Source: an uncultured Flavobacteriaceae bacterium
GTDB taxonomy: Bacteria > Bacteroidota > Bacteroidia > Flavobacteriales > Flavobacteriaceae
Direction of reading: 5' to 3'
DNA: 64,000 bases
Assembly (NCBI GenBank): GCA_943789455.1
Contig: CALSUE010000009.1
Coordinates: 35,263-99,262, forward strand
Shown: piece after piece, positions 36,772 to 46,492 of the stretch
Position numbering within the stretch: position 1 is the first letter of the stretch
How the letters are laid out: every line of letters starts with the position of its first letter
Notes under the pieces: model-generated
The model's input: only the letters and a program-made list of their open reading frames with translations
Database searches by the model: none
Told to the model about the DNA's origin: nothing
Made by a program: the position numbers and the translations under genes

Positions 36772-39700
36772 TTACTTTACATTAAGAGCTCCAATTTCGT
36801 TGTTCCACAGTAGTTTATTATAAGCTGGAATCACTTTCTGGATTAGTTCCTCTGACCTATTTTTTAACTCAATCCATTCCTTATTTAGTTCTTCAAGTCT
36901 GTTTTTTGAGGCTGAATTTAGTTTAGGGATGCTGCTGTCATTTTGGTTCATAAGAAAGATATATTCTGCAGTAAATTTATTTGGAAAATTTTCCACATCG
37001 TCATAAGCTTTAGACTTTCGTTGAACCATATCTTCATCCCAAGATTTTAGTTGTTGGATTATAGCTTCTCCTTTAGATTTTAAACCTATATATTTTTGTT
37101 CTTTAGGTAATTCCTTGATAATCTTTATTAATTGACGTTGAGTCTTTTTCAATTTATTTACTCTGTTATGCATATCTGTAAGATTTGCCTCAGTTATAAT
37201 TTTAAACTTATGCGTTTCTAGATATTCATCTTTAGAAATATTATATAGTGGATTTGGTAATATGCTAAATGATACTTCAGATATTTTATCCTCTTGTTTT
37301 AGCGATGCTGAATATAAATTTGGCATAGCTTTATGACCTCTGTAAGACCCTTCTATATAAGCGGTGGGTATTCCAGGTAAACTTTGATGTCTCATATCCC
37401 ATACAAACCGATTAAGTCCAATATTATTTGATAAAGTTGGTTCGGGTGATGGACCACCGGGATATCTTTGGTAATTAAGGTTGGACTTTGAACGAATAGT
37501 TCTAACTACATTTCCATCTTTATCTTTTATTTCTAAAGTTAACTCCTTATTTTTTGATTTCCTAGGTAAATAGTAATAGAACACAACTCCATTAGCAGGG
37601 TTTACACCCTCCGAATCATCAGTTCCAGAAAAGTTCTCAGATGAGTAGTTTAATTGACTTCTCCAGTTTCCTATAATTGCATCCTCTGGGGTAAGTAGTT
37701 TAAAAGTTGTTTTGTTACCCTCAAACTGCCTTAGTAAACCTAGGTCATCTAATACCCAAAAAGATCTTCCCATGGTAGCTATAGTTAAATCGTTATGGCT
37801 AATTTTTAAATCTGTAATTGGTGTTATTGGCAAGTTTAATTGAAATGATTTCCATACTTTTCCTCCATTCCAAGAGATATACATCCCTAATTCTGTTCCA
37901 GCAAAAAGTAAGTTTTTTTGCTGGGTATCTTCTCTTACCACTCTTGTAAAAGCACCTGAAGGAATCCCTGAACTAATATTAACCCAAGATTTTCCGTAAT
38001 TAGTGGTTTTATATATAGCAGGGGTATAATCGTTGAATTTGTAACGAGTGGTGGCTATATAAGCTGTAGCCTTGTCATGAGGAGATACTTCAATTGAATT
38101 AATTAGGGTTTCAGGTAGATTTTTAGGAGTGACAAGCTCCCAAGTTTTCCCTCCATTTTTTGTGATTTGCAATACTCCATCATCTGTTGCAGTCCAAATA
38201 ACTCCTTGTTCATGAGGTGACTCAGTTACATAAGATAAAGTACCATAATTTTCTGCTCCAACAGCTTCATTCGTATAAGGGCCTCCACCTTTACCTTGTT
38301 TCTCTTTTTCGTTATTAGATAAATCAGGAGATACTTCAGACCAATTTTTACCATTATCTGAAGTTTTTAGTAATAATTGTGCTCCATGATAAAAAGTATT
38401 TTTTTCATGTTGAGACCAAATAATAGGAGCATTCCAGTTGTATCTGTACTTCATGTCCTTTGAGTCTCTCCCTAAATATTGGATGGGAGCTGCCATAATT
38501 TGAGTGCTTGCCTTTGCTTTTGTATCTAAAATTTCAATTGTTCCTAAATAGCTTCCACCCAATACATATCTAGGATTATCTGGGTTAAAAGCTAAAAAGG
38601 CACTTTCACCTCCTGCAGAAGCAGACCAATTTTGTTCATTTATACCACCACTTCCTAATGCTAAACTGCTAATTTTTACAGAAGAATTATCTTGTTGACC
38701 ACCATAAATATTGTATGGAAATAGATTATCTGTATTTATCCTGTAAAATTGTGCAGTAGCCATTCGATTCTGAGGAGACCACGATTTTCCATAATTATAA
38801 GATACAGCAGCACCACCATCATTGGCAATAATCATATTTTTATTATTGGTTGGATTAATCCAAAGGTCATGGTAATCTCCATGGGTACCTGTAATTCTAG
38901 ACCAAGTTTTACCACCATCAATAGAGCGTTGGGCACTAGCATTAAGTACATATATCTTTTCCTCGTCTGTAGGATCTATAAACAGCTCAATATAATACCA
39001 TGCTCTTTGAATTAAACTATGATCAGATGAAATTTTAGACCAATTCTTTCCTGCATTATTAGAGACAAATAACCCACCCAATTCTTTATTGGAATCACTT
39101 TCAACTAAAGCATATACTTTTTCAGAATTTGAACGGCTAACTGCTATAGCCATTTTACCCTTCTCTTTTGGCAAGCCATTGTGAATTTGATTCCATGTGA
39201 TTCCTCCGTCAGTTGTTTTGTAAAGACCACTTCCTGGACCTCCGCTTATAACTTTCCAAGGCAATCTTTGATGTTCCCACATGGCTGCATACATTACCAA
39301 TGGATTGTTATAGTCCATGGATAATTCTGAACATCCAGTTAAACTATTTACATAAAGAATTTTATTCCAAGATACACCGCCATCAACTGATTTAAATATT
39401 CCTCGTTCTTTATTTGGACCATATAATGCTCCTTGTGCAGCCACAAAAACAATATTTGGATTTTTAGGGTGAATTACTACTCTAGATATATGTTGAGTAT
39501 TTTTTAAACCTATGTTTTTCCATGTTTTACCGGCATCAGTAGATTTGTATACACCATCTCCGTAAGATGTCATCACCGCTCTTGGAGCATGTTCTCCCAT
39601 TCCTACATAAATGATATTTGGATCACTTTCTGAAACTGCAACTGCACCAATTGAGCTAGTTTTAAAATAACCATCAGAGATATTTTTCCAAAGTTGGCCA

Positions 39701-39909
39701 CCGTCTTCAGTTTTCCACAATCCTCCACCTGTATTCCCCATATAATATGTCATTGGATCACCTATTACTCCAGATGCAGCAACAGACCTTCCACCTCTAA
39801 AAGGTCCAATATTTCTATACTTGACAGGATTGAATATAGAATCTATAGATTGTGCAAAAGAACTTGAGATTAAGAAGAGTAATAGCAAAGAAAAACTTGT
39901 TTTTTTCAT
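36772..39909 (-). CDS. Exported BNR-repeat / sortilin (VPS10)-like protein, paralogue 2
   Basis: 1045 residues. Signal peptide [20 protein letters not shown] is followed by a propeptide-free propeller with Asp-box repeats ([55 protein letters not shown]) and a C-terminal helical region. It shares architecture and many positions with the protein at 23144-26161, beginning with the shared IGPxxxGR and [13 protein letters not shown] / [12 protein letters not shown] blocks. Function unknown; annotated in the family as glycosyl hydrolase or sortilin-like without proof. It has its own promoter (TAAATTTG, 39957-39964). Confidence 0.86.
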   Translation of the reverse strand: MKKTSFSLLLLFLISSSFAQSIDSIFNPVKYRNIGPFRGGRSVAASGVIGDPMTYYMGNTGGGLWKTEDGGQLWKNISDGYFKTSSIGAVAVSESDPNIIYVGMGEHAPRAVMTSYGDGVYKSTDAGKTWKNIGLKNTQHISRVVIHPKNPNIVFVAAQGALYGPNKERGIFKSVDGGVSWNKILYVNSLTGCSELSMDYNNPLVMYAAMWEHQRLPWKVISGGPGSGLYKTTDGGITWNQIHNGLPKEKGKMAIAVSRSNSEKVYALVESDSNKELGGLFVSNNAGKNWSKISSDHSLIQRAWYYIELFIDPTDEEKIYVLNASAQRSIDGGKTWSRITGTHGDYHDLWINPTNNKNMIIANDGGAAVSYNYGKSWSPQNRMATAQFYRINTDNLFPYNIYGGQQDNSSVKISSLALGSGGINEQNWSASAGGESAFLAFNPDNPRYVLGGSYLGTIEILDTKAKASTQIMAAPIQYLGRDSKDMKYRYNWNAPIIWSQHEKNTFYHGAQLLLKTSDNGKNWSEVSPDLSNNEKEKQGKGGGPYTNEAVGAENYGTLSYVTESPHEQGVIWTATDDGVLQITKNGGKTWELVTPKNLPETLINSIEVSPHDKATAYIATTRYKFNDYTPAIYKTTNYGKSWVNISSGIPSGAFTRVVREDTQQKNLLFAGTELGMYISWNGGKVWKSFQLNLPITPITDLKISHNDLTIATMGRSFWVLDDLGLLRQFEGNKTTFKLLTPEDAIIGNWRSQLNYSSENFSGTDDSEGVNPANGVVFYYYLPRKSKNKELTLEIKDKDGNVVRTIRSKSNLNYQRYPGGPSPEPTLSNNIGLNRFVWDMRHQSLPGIPTAYIEGSYRGHKAMPNLYSASLKQEDKISEVSFSILPNPLYNISKDEYLETHKFKIITEANLTDMHNRVNKLKKTQRQLIKIIKELPKEQKYIGLKSKGEAIIQQLKSWDEDMVQRKSKAYDDVENFPNKFTAEYIFLMNQNDSSIPKLNSASKNRLEELNKEWIELKNRSEELIQKVIPAYNKLLWNNEIGALNVK

Positions 39910-39956
39910 GTTTTTGAATTTATTGAGTCAGTTTTTGAAAATCATATTCAGTTTAT

Positions 39957-39964
39957 CAAATTTA
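39957..39964 (-). promoter_or_regulatory. -7 element of the BNR paralogue 2 promoter
   Basis: TAAATTTG on the minus strand, perfect match, 47 bases before the ATG at 39909. Confidence 0.5.
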
Positions 39965-40020
39965 ATAAAAATAACAAAGCTATTTTTTGGTTTCAATTAA
40001 AAATAGGAAAAAAAAGTACA

Positions 40021-40052
40021 AAAAAAAACACCTCGTTTGAGGTGTTTTTTTT
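40021..40052 (-). terminator. Intrinsic terminator of hppA
   Basis: Stem of 14 bases with core CACCTC / GAGGTG and an A/T run on each side, loop GTTT. It lies 18 bases after the hppA stop and is symmetric enough to work in both directions. Confidence 0.9.
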
Positions 40053-40069
40053 ATAAAGTATCAACTTTT

Positions 40070-42535
40070 TTAAGAATTTTCTGGAGTTGATGGTGTTGAA
40101 GGTGGAGGAGGAACGTCAACATTTTCATCTAGAAATATGTCAACAGCATTACTTACCTCTTTTTCAGTTCCATTAAAACTCTGTTCTTTTGAAGTAGTTT
40201 TTCCATTTTCTGTTACTGAGTATATAACCACGGCACTAAATGATCCATCATCATTTTTTGTCATGTTAACTCTCACATCTTTAATAGCTTCAGAATCTTG
40301 TTCATTAGTAGAATTTACTGTAACTTCAATAGTTTCTGAATGCTCATTGTTTTCAGCACTATGTCCTCCTAAGATAGGAGCAATTACTAATCCAATTAAA
40401 CACGTTAGTTTAATTAGAATATTCATAGATGGTCCAGAGGTGTCTTTAAATGGATCTCCAACTGTATCTCCAGTTACTGCTGCTTTATGAGCCTCAGAAC
40501 CTTTGTAAGTCATTTCTCCATTAATCTCAACACCTGCTTCAAATGATTTTTTAGCATTATCCCAAGCACCTCCAGCATTATTTTGGAAGATTGCCCATAA
40601 TACTCCACTAACTGTTACACCAGCCATATATCCTCCTAACATTTCTGCAATCGCTAAATTATCCATACCAAATAGCATTGGAACAAAAGCAATAACTAGT
40701 GGGAAACCTATAGTTAATAAACCTGGTAACATCATTTCTTTTAGGGAAGCTTGTGTAGAAATAGCAACACACTTATCGTATTCTGGCTTTCCAGTTCCTT
40801 CCATAATTCCAGGAATATCCTTAAACTGACGACGAACTTCTTGTACCATTTCCATAGCAGCTTTACCTACAGCATTCATTGCTAATGCAGAGAATACTAC
40901 TGGTACCATACCACCCACAAATAACATGGCTAATACAGGTGCTTTAAAAATATTAATTCCATCAATTCCTGTAAATGTTACATAAGCAGCAAATAAAGCC
41001 AACGATGTTAATGCAGCAGAGGCAATGGCAAAACCTTTACCCGTTGCAGCTGTTGTGTTACCTACTGAATCTAATATATCTGTACGCTCTCTAACAATTG
41101 GTTCTTGCTCACTCATTTCTGCAATACCACCAGCATTATCAGAAATAGGCCCAAAAGCATCAATTGCTAATTGCATAGCTGTAGTTGCCATCATCGCAGA
41201 AGCTGCAAGAGCTACACCATAAAATCCTGCAAAGAAGTAAGATGCCCAAATGGCACCTGCAAATAAGATTACTGAAGGAAAGGTAGAAATCATACCAGTA
41301 GCTAAACCAGCAATGATATTTGTACCAGCTCCTGTGCTAGATTGTTGTACTATTTTTAAGATTGGAGATTTACCTAATCCTGTATAATATTCTGTTACTG
41401 AAGAAATGACAGCACCAACTACTAAACCAACTAGAGTTGCATAAAATACACTCATTCTAGATACTTCTTTTAATCCTTCTCCAAAAAATTCCATATTCAT
41501 TGTTTCTGGAAGCATAAACGTACACAACACATAACATGAAACAGCTACAAGTACAATTGAAGTCCAGTTTCCTATATTTAAAGCGCTCATAACTTGAGCT
41601 TCTTTTGCGTCGTTGTCGTTAATTTTTACAAGCATTGTCCCTATAATAGAAATGATGATACCTGTACCAGCAATTGCCATTGGCAATAAGATAGGTCCTA
41701 TTCCTCCAAAGGCATCTGAAATACTACCTCCCATGTCTTTAATTACATAGTTACCTAATACCATTGCAGCTAGAACCGTAGCTACATAAGAACCAAATAA
41801 ATCAGCTCCCATACCAGCAACGTCTCCAACATTATCTCCAACATTATCTGCAATTGTAGCAGGGTTTCTTGGATCATCTTCAGGAATTCCTGCTTCAACT
41901 TTACCAACTAAGTCAGCACCTACATCTGCAGCTTTTGTATAGATTCCTCCACCAACACGTGCAAACAATGCAATAGATTCAGCTCCTAAAGAGAATCCTG
42001 CAAGTGTTTCTAAAACAATGGTCATTTGATCTACAGAAAAAGTTCCTTCTGCTCCCCCCATAAAATAATTATAGAATAAGATAAAAAAACCTGTTAACCC
42101 TAAAACGGCTAAACCAGCTACACCTAATCCCATTACAGTACCACCACCAAAAGAAATTTTAAGTGCATTTGGTAAACTTGTACGAGCAGCTTGTGTTGTT
42201 CTTACGTTTGTTTTTGTAGCGATCTTCATTCCAATGTTTCCTGCAAATGCAGAAAAGATGGCTCCAAAGATAAAAGCGACTACGATTAACCAGTGTGTAG
42301 TTGGAACTACTAATGATACAATCGCCAATAATATACTTACTATGATTACAAAAATTGCAAGAAGTCTATACTCTGCGTTTAAAAAAGCTAATGCTCCTTC
42401 ATAAATGTGGTCTGAAATTTCTTTCATCTTTCCGTCACCAGCGTCTTGTTTCATAACCCATTTCTGTTTGACTATCATGTAGACTAGTCCTAAAAGCGCC
42501 AAAGCTATTGGCATGTAAATCATCATTGATTCCAT
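40070..42535 (-). CDS. hppA: K+-dependent membrane pyrophosphatase, probably H+-translocating
   Basis: 821 residues with 16 membrane segments; pumps an ion using pyrophosphate hydrolysis. The substrate site is intact: [35 protein letters not shown] (split here by position, residues 204-237) and [22 protein letters not shown] shows Ala and Gly at the K+ determinant positions, so K+ dependence is predicted. The gate glutamate of Na+-type pumps (FES) is Gly248 in DLFGSY, while Glu186 in GAES of TM5 is unusual; this pattern matches my recollection of the F. johnsoniae H+-PPase. A soluble acidic C-terminal extension of about 90 residues ending [13 protein letters not shown] exceeds the usual length. 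Confidence 0.93.
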   Translation of the reverse strand: MESMMIYMPIALALLGLVYMIVKQKWVMKQDAGDGKMKEISDHIYEGALAFLNAEYRLLAIFVIIVSILLAIVSLVVPTTHWLIVVAFIFGAIFSAFAGNIGMKIATKTNVRTTQAARTSLPNALKISFGGGTVMGLGVAGLAVLGLTGFFILFYNYFMGGAEGTFSVDQMTIVLETLAGFSLGAESIALFARVGGGIYTKAADVGADLVGKVEAGIPEDDPRNPATIADNVGDNVGDVAGMGADLFGSYVATVLAAMVLGNYVIKDMGGSISDAFGGIGPILLPMAIAGTGIIISIIGTMLVKINDNDAKEAQVMSALNIGNWTSIVLVAVSCYVLCTFMLPETMNMEFFGEGLKEVSRMSVFYATLVGLVVGAVISSVTEYYTGLGKSPILKIVQQSSTGAGTNIIAGLATGMISTFPSVILFAGAIWASYFFAGFYGVALAASAMMATTAMQLAIDAFGPISDNAGGIAEMSEQEPIVRERTDILDSVGNTTAATGKGFAIASAALTSLALFAAYVTFTGIDGINIFKAPVLAMLFVGGMVPVVFSALAMNAVGKAAMEMVQEVRRQFKDIPGIMEGTGKPEYDKCVAISTQASLKEMMLPGLLTIGFPLVIAFVPMLFGMDNLAIAEMLGGYMAGVTVSGVLWAIFQNNAGGAWDNAKKSFEAGVEINGEMTYKGSEAHKAAVTGDTVGDPFKDTSGPSMNILIKLTCLIGLVIAPILGGHSAENNEHSETIEVTVNSTNEQDSEAIKDVRVNMTKNDDGSFSAVVIYSVTENGKTTSKEQSFNGTEKEVSNAVDIFLDENVDVPPPPSTPSTPENS

Positions 42536-42564
42536 ATTATTTTTTATTTTAATAATTTGCTCGG

Positions 42565-42572
42565 CAAAAGTA
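42565..42572 (-). promoter_or_regulatory. -7 element of the hppA promoter
   Basis: TACTTTTG on the minus strand, a perfect match, 29 bases before the hppA ATG at 42535. Confidence 0.6.
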
Positions 42573-42592
42573 GTAAAATAGAGCCAAATAGA

Positions 42593-42625
42593 AAAGCCCT
42601 TTCATCTAGAATATGAAAGGGCTTT
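42593..42625 (-). terminator. Intrinsic terminator of pdhB
   Basis: Perfect 13-base stem (AAAGCCCTTTCAT / ATGAAAGGGCTTT) with a seven-base loop. It lies about 100 bases after the pdhB stop and just upstream of the hppA promoter. Confidence 0.85.
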
Positions 42626-42721
42626 AATAAAGTTTAGATTGGTGCTTTTTTTATTAAAAAAGCTTCACTTTTGGTAGTAGTTTTTAATCTTTTATTAATT
42701 TTAAGTGAATATGAAATATTT

Positions 42722-43699
42722 TTATTTATTTAAAACTTCTTTGACAGCTTTTATCACATCCTTGCTATTTGGTATCCATGCTTCAAGTAAAACTGGAGAA
42801 TATGGTGCAGGTGTATCTGCTGTTGTTATTCTTTTTATTGGGGCATCTAAGTAATCAAATGCTTCATCTTGTATTCTGTAAGTTATTTCTGTAGAAACAC
42901 TACCAAAAGGCCAAGCTTCTTCTAAAATTATCAATCGATTGGTTTTCTTAACAGATTCTATAATAGTGTCATGATCTAATGGACGAACAGTTCTTAAATC
43001 GATAATTTCAACAGAAATTCCTTCTTTTACCAATTCATCTGCAGCCTTGTAGGCTTCTTTTATTATTTTTCCAAATGAAACAATTGTAATGTCTGCACCA
43101 ACCCTTTTTACATCTGCAACCCCTATAGGTATGATGTATTCCCCTTCTGGAATTTCCATTTTATCACCATACATTTGCTCAGATTCCATAAAAATAACCG
43201 GATCATCGTCACGAATTGCAGCTTTTAATAATCCTTTTGCGTCATATGGGTTAGAAGGAACAATTACTTTTAATCCTGGTGTGTTGGCAAACCAATTTTC
43301 AAATGCTTGAGAGTGAGTTGCACCAAGTTGACCAGCAGAACCTGTTGGTCCTCTAAAAACAATTGGACAGTTAAATTGACCCGCAGACATTTGTCTGATT
43401 TTTGCTGCATTATTAATAATTTGGTCAATACCTACCAAAGCAAAATTAAAGGTCATATATTCAACAATAGGTCTATTTCCATTCATGGCAGAACCTACAG
43501 CTATTCCTCCAAAGCCCAGTTCTGCGATAGGAGCATCTATTACTCTTTTTTCACCAAATTCATCTAACATCCCTTTACTTGCCTTGTAAGCTCCATTATA
43601 TTCTGCAACTTCCTCACCGATAAGGTAAATAGATTCATCTGTGCGCATTTCTTCGCTCATCGCTTCACAAATAGCTTCCCTAAACTGAACTGTTTTCAT
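42722..43699 (-). CDS. pdhB: Pyruvate dehydrogenase E1 component, beta subunit
   Basis: 325 residues. With the alpha subunit it decarboxylates pyruvate using thiamine diphosphate. The transketolase pyrimidine-binding domain includes the conserved IYLIGEEVAEYNGAYKASKGM with the E1-beta glutamate, and RGPTGSAGQLGATHSQAFENWF; the C-terminal transketolase domain includes RLIILEEAWPFGSVSTEI. The alpha subunit and E2 are not adjacent in this window. A -7 box TATTTTTG lies 33 bases upstream of the ATG and the gene ends in its own terminator, so it is a single-gene transcript. Confidence 0.95.
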   Translation of the reverse strand: MKTVQFREAICEAMSEEMRTDESIYLIGEEVAEYNGAYKASKGMLDEFGEKRVIDAPIAELGFGGIAVGSAMNGNRPIVEYMTFNFALVGIDQIINNAAKIRQMSAGQFNCPIVFRGPTGSAGQLGATHSQAFENWFANTPGLKVIVPSNPYDAKGLLKAAIRDDDPVIFMESEQMYGDKMEIPEGEYIIPIGVADVKRVGADITIVSFGKIIKEAYKAADELVKEGISVEIIDLRTVRPLDHDTIIESVKKTNRLIILEEAWPFGSVSTEITYRIQDEAFDYLDAPIKRITTADTPAPYSPVLLEAWIPNSKDVIKAVKEVLNK

Positions 43700-43731
43700 G
43701 TTTTGATTTTCTGTTAATTAATAACTGAGTG

Positions 43732-43739
43732 CAAAAATA
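43732..43739 (-). promoter_or_regulatory. -7 element of the pdhB promoter
   Basis: TATTTTTG on the minus strand, a perfect match, 32 bases before the pdhB ATG. Confidence 0.55.
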
Positions 43740-43989
43740 AGTAAAATATGAGTAAAAAAATCTAATTTTTTTTGTAAAAATCGATAACGTTTTCTTTAAT
43801 CTTTTTTGAGAATTGAAACAAAAATTCTGTGTCTTTTTAAATACATAATTGAAGAGTACTGGTTAGCTAATATTTGATAGTTCTCGTCGGATAGATTGTA
43901 AATATTTGAGTAAAATACATATTTGTTATTATTTCAAAATTTTGTGAATGATTTATAGAACCACACATATAAATGATTATTATTTTAAA

Positions 43990-44015
43990 AAAATACTATG
44001 CATGCATAGTATTTT
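43990..44015. promoter_or_regulatory. 26-bp perfect palindrome upstream of etfBA, probable operator
   Basis: A perfect 26-base palindrome with half-site AAAATACTATGCA and its reverse complement. It ends 12 bases before a TATCTTCG -7-like element (44028-44035) and so covers the -33 region of the etfB promoter. Repression by a dimeric (for example TetR-type) regulator of electron-transfer or acyl-CoA metabolism is inferred; the regulator is not encoded in this window. Confidence 0.8.
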
Positions 44016-44027
44016 AATTTTTTGTAG

Positions 44028-44035
44028 TATCTTCG
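44028..44035 (+). promoter_or_regulatory. -7-like element of the etfBA promoter
   Basis: TATCTTCG differs from TAnnTTTG at one base and lies 27 bases before the etfB ATG. Confidence 0.45.
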
Positions 44036-44062
44036 TATCATCAAAATCAAAATAAAAATTAA

Positions 44063-44809
44063 ATGAAAATATTAGTATGTATTAGCCATGTTCCTGATAC
44101 CACTTCAAAAATTAATTTCACTGATAACAACACTAATTTTGACACCAATGGGGTGCAATTTGTGATCAATCCGTATGATGAATTTGTGTTGACAAGAGCC
44201 ATGTGGTTTAAAGAAAAACAAGGAGCTACGGTAACAGTTGTAAATGTTGGGTCTGCTTCAACAGAATCTACACTAAGAAAGGCTTTAGCTATAGGAGCAG
44301 ATAATGCTATTAGAATTAATGCAGAGCCTAAAGACGGAATGTCTGTGGCAAAAGAAATTGCTGCTGTAGCAAAAGAGGGTGCCTATGATTTAATTTTAGC
44401 GGGTAAAGAATCAAGTGATTATAATGGACAAATGGTTCCGGGTATGATAGCGGCTCTATTGGGTTATAACTTTGTAAACGGATGTGTTCAAATGGATGTA
44501 GATGGAACTCACGTAACAGCCACTAGAGAAATTGACGGTGGAAGTGAATCATTGCAAACTAGTTTACCTTTAGTAGTTGGAGGTCAAAAAGGAATAGTAG
44601 AAGAGTCCGATTTACGTATTCCAAATATGAGAGGTATTATGATGGCTCGAAAAAAACCATTAAATGTTATAGAGTCTACAAACTCTGATAATGCTACAAA
44701 TTCAGTATCCTTTGAAAAACCAGCACCAAAAGGAGCTGTAAAACTTGTAGATGCTGAAAATATTGATGAATTAATCAATTTATTACACAACGAAGCAAAA
44801 GTAATTTAA
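44063..44809 (+). CDS. etfB: Electron transfer flavoprotein, beta subunit
   Basis: 248 residues with the ETF beta start MKILVCISHVPDTTSKINFTD, NPYDEFVLTRA, the AMP-binding region LAGKESSDYNGQMVPGMIAALLG, and the signature LPLVVGGQKGIVEESDLRIPNMRGIM. Together with EtfA it carries electrons from acyl-CoA dehydrogenases to the quinone pool. The gene is 18 bases before etfA. A 26-bp palindrome in the promoter suggests regulation. Confidence 0.96.
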   Translation: MKILVCISHVPDTTSKINFTDNNTNFDTNGVQFVINPYDEFVLTRAMWFKEKQGATVTVVNVGSASTESTLRKALAIGADNAIRINAEPKDGMSVAKEIAAVAKEGAYDLILAGKESSDYNGQMVPGMIAALLGYNFVNGCVQMDVDGTHVTATREIDGGSESLQTSLPLVVGGQKGIVEESDLRIPNMRGIMMARKKPLNVIESTNSDNATNSVSFEKPAPKGAVKLVDAENIDELINLLHNEAKVI

Positions 44810-44827
44810 TCATAAGAAAAAAGAAAT

Positions 44828-45790
44828 ATGTCAGTTTTAATATACGCAAGTTCTTCAGACGGAAAATTCAAGAAATCATCATTTGAGGTTGTTTCTTATG
44901 GGAAAAAAGTTGCCGAAGAATTAGGAACCAAACTCATAGCATTAACCATTAATGCAAAAGACGTTACAGAATTACAAAATTATGGAGCAGATACGATTGT
45001 CTCTGTAAATAATGAAGCATTAAATGAATTTAATGCGAAAGAATATGCTTCTGTAATTCAGCAAGTTGCTGAGTCTAAGGAGTCAAAAGTTGTTGTTATA
45101 GACTCAAGCATTGATGGAATCTATATTGGGCCATTAGTTTCAGTAGCATTAAATGCAGGGTATGCTTCTAACGTTGTCGATGCACCAAGTTCAACAAGTC
45201 CTTTTGTAGTTAAAAGAAAAGCTTTCTCAAACAAAGGATTTAATAATACAGAAATTACAACAGAAAATAAAGTAATTGGTTTAGCTAAGAATTCATTTGG
45301 AATTCATGAAAACCCTGTCACAGCATTAGTTGAGAATTTTGACGCTTTAGTTTCTGAACCAGGTGTAAAATCTATTAGCATAGATAAAGCCATAGGGAAA
45401 GTAACCATAGCAGACGCAGATGTAGTAGTTTCAGCTGGTAGAGGTTTAAAAGGACCGGAAAATTGGGGAATGGTTGAAGAGTTAGCTGATGTTTTAGGTG
45501 CTGCAACAGCATGTTCTAAGCCTGTCTCTGATTTAGGTTGGAGACCACACGGAGAACATGTTGGACAGACAGGAAAGCCAGTTGCCACTAACTTGTATAT
45601 TGCTATTGGGATATCAGGAGCAATTCAGCATTTAGCAGGAATTAATGCTTCAAAAGTAAAAGTTGTTATCAATACAGACCCAGAAGCACCATTTTTTAAA
45701 GCTGCTGATTACGGAGTAGTTGGAGATGCTTTTGATGTGGTTCCGCAATTAATTTCTAAACTCAAAGATTTTAAAGCACAAAACTCATAA
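44828..45790 (+). CDS. etfA: Electron transfer flavoprotein, alpha subunit
   Basis: 320 residues. N-terminal ETF domain, then the FAD-binding C-terminal domain: VVSAGRGLKGPENWGMVEELA, CSKPVSDLGWRPHGEHVGQTG and the signature NLYIAIGISGAIQHLAGINASK. Cotranscribed with etfB and followed by a strong terminator. Confidence 0.96.
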   Translation: MSVLIYASSSDGKFKKSSFEVVSYGKKVAEELGTKLIALTINAKDVTELQNYGADTIVSVNNEALNEFNAKEYASVIQQVAESKESKVVVIDSSIDGIYIGPLVSVALNAGYASNVVDAPSSTSPFVVKRKAFSNKGFNNTEITTENKVIGLAKNSFGIHENPVTALVENFDALVSEPGVKSISIDKAIGKVTIADADVVVSAGRGLKGPENWGMVEELADVLGAATACSKPVSDLGWRPHGEHVGQTGKPVATNLYIAIGISGAIQHLAGINASKVKVVINTDPEAPFFKAADYGVVGDAFDVVPQLISKLKDFKAQNS

Positions 45791-45816
45791 TTTTTAGTAA
45801 ATTGTGCCCAAGTAGG

Positions 45817-45860
45817 GGCTGTCTAATTTTTGGTAGTTTCCAAAATTAGACAGCTTTTTT
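45817..45860 (+). terminator. Intrinsic terminator of etfBA
   Basis: A long stem, about 15 base pairs with one bulged T (GCTGTCTAATTTT / AAAATTAGACAGC), followed by six T. Confidence 0.93.
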
Positions 45861-45874
45861 ATTTATATAAATTC

Positions 45875-46489
45875 ATGAGTTTAATCAAATTAACGATAAA
45901 GGGTATATCCTACAGTCAAACTCAAAGTGGAGCTTATGCTTTAGTATTGAGTGAAATGGAGGGTAAACGAACCCTTCCAATTATAATAGGAGCTTTTGAA
46001 GCTCAATCCATAGCCATAGCATTAGAAAAAGAAATTAGACCGCCAAGACCGCTAACACACGACTTGTTTAAAACTTTTTCCGAAAGATTTCATATTACAG
46101 TAAAACAAATCATAATTCATAAATTAGTTGACGGAATCTTTTTCTCTAGTTTAGTTTGTGAAAGAGATGGCGTGGAAGAAATTATAGACACGAGAACATC
46201 GGATGCTATTGCCATTGCTATTCGTTTTTTAGCGCCAATTTATACTTATGAAAATATACTTGATAAAGCAGGTATTTATTTGAAAGTAGAAGAAGAGATA
46301 TCGATAAAGGAAATCCTAGAACCTGAGACCATTCATGTAAATTTAGAAGAAACAGATTCCACTAAACATGAATCTGATTTTTCAGTTTTTACCATAAAAG
46401 AACTTCAACAACAATTAAATGATGCTGTTTTAAATGAAGATTATGAAACAGCAGCAAAAGTTAGAGATGAAATTAGTAAACGATCATAA
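45875..46489 (+). CDS. Bifunctional nuclease (DUF151) family protein with UVR motif
   Basis: 204 residues. The DUF151/BFN domain covers about residues 1-140 (GAYALVLSEMEGKRTLPIIIGAFEAQSIAIALE, and TSDAIAIAIRFLAPIYT), followed by an acidic linker and a C-terminal UVR helix pair (LQQQLNDAVLNEDYETAAKVRDEIS). UVR motifs mediate UvrB/UvrC-type contacts; nuclease activity has been reported for some BFN proteins. The ATG at 45875 is used because the upstream frame crosses the etfBA terminator. The next gene starts 3 bases after its stop. Confidence 0.92.
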   Translation: MSLIKLTIKGISYSQTQSGAYALVLSEMEGKRTLPIIIGAFEAQSIAIALEKEIRPPRPLTHDLFKTFSERFHITVKQIIIHKLVDGIFFSSLVCERDGVEEIIDTRTSDAIAIAIRFLAPIYTYENILDKAGIYLKVEEEISIKEILEPETIHVNLEETDSTKHESDFSVFTIKELQQQLNDAVLNEDYETAAKVRDEISKRS

Positions 46490-46492
46490 ATT

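Larger units (their letters stand above)
43700..44062. other. Gene-free 363-base divergent region between pdhB and etfB
   Basis: It holds the pdhB promoter on the minus strand, the 26-base palindrome and a likely etfB promoter near its right end. Between about 43745 and 43985 I see only AT-rich sequence with no ORF, hairpin or recognisable motif. Confidence 0.8.

Noticed and set aside
43780..43800. LacI-type operator (ATCGATAACGTTTTC) before pdhB
   Set aside because: AACGTT is only the short palindromic core; the flanks are not symmetric.
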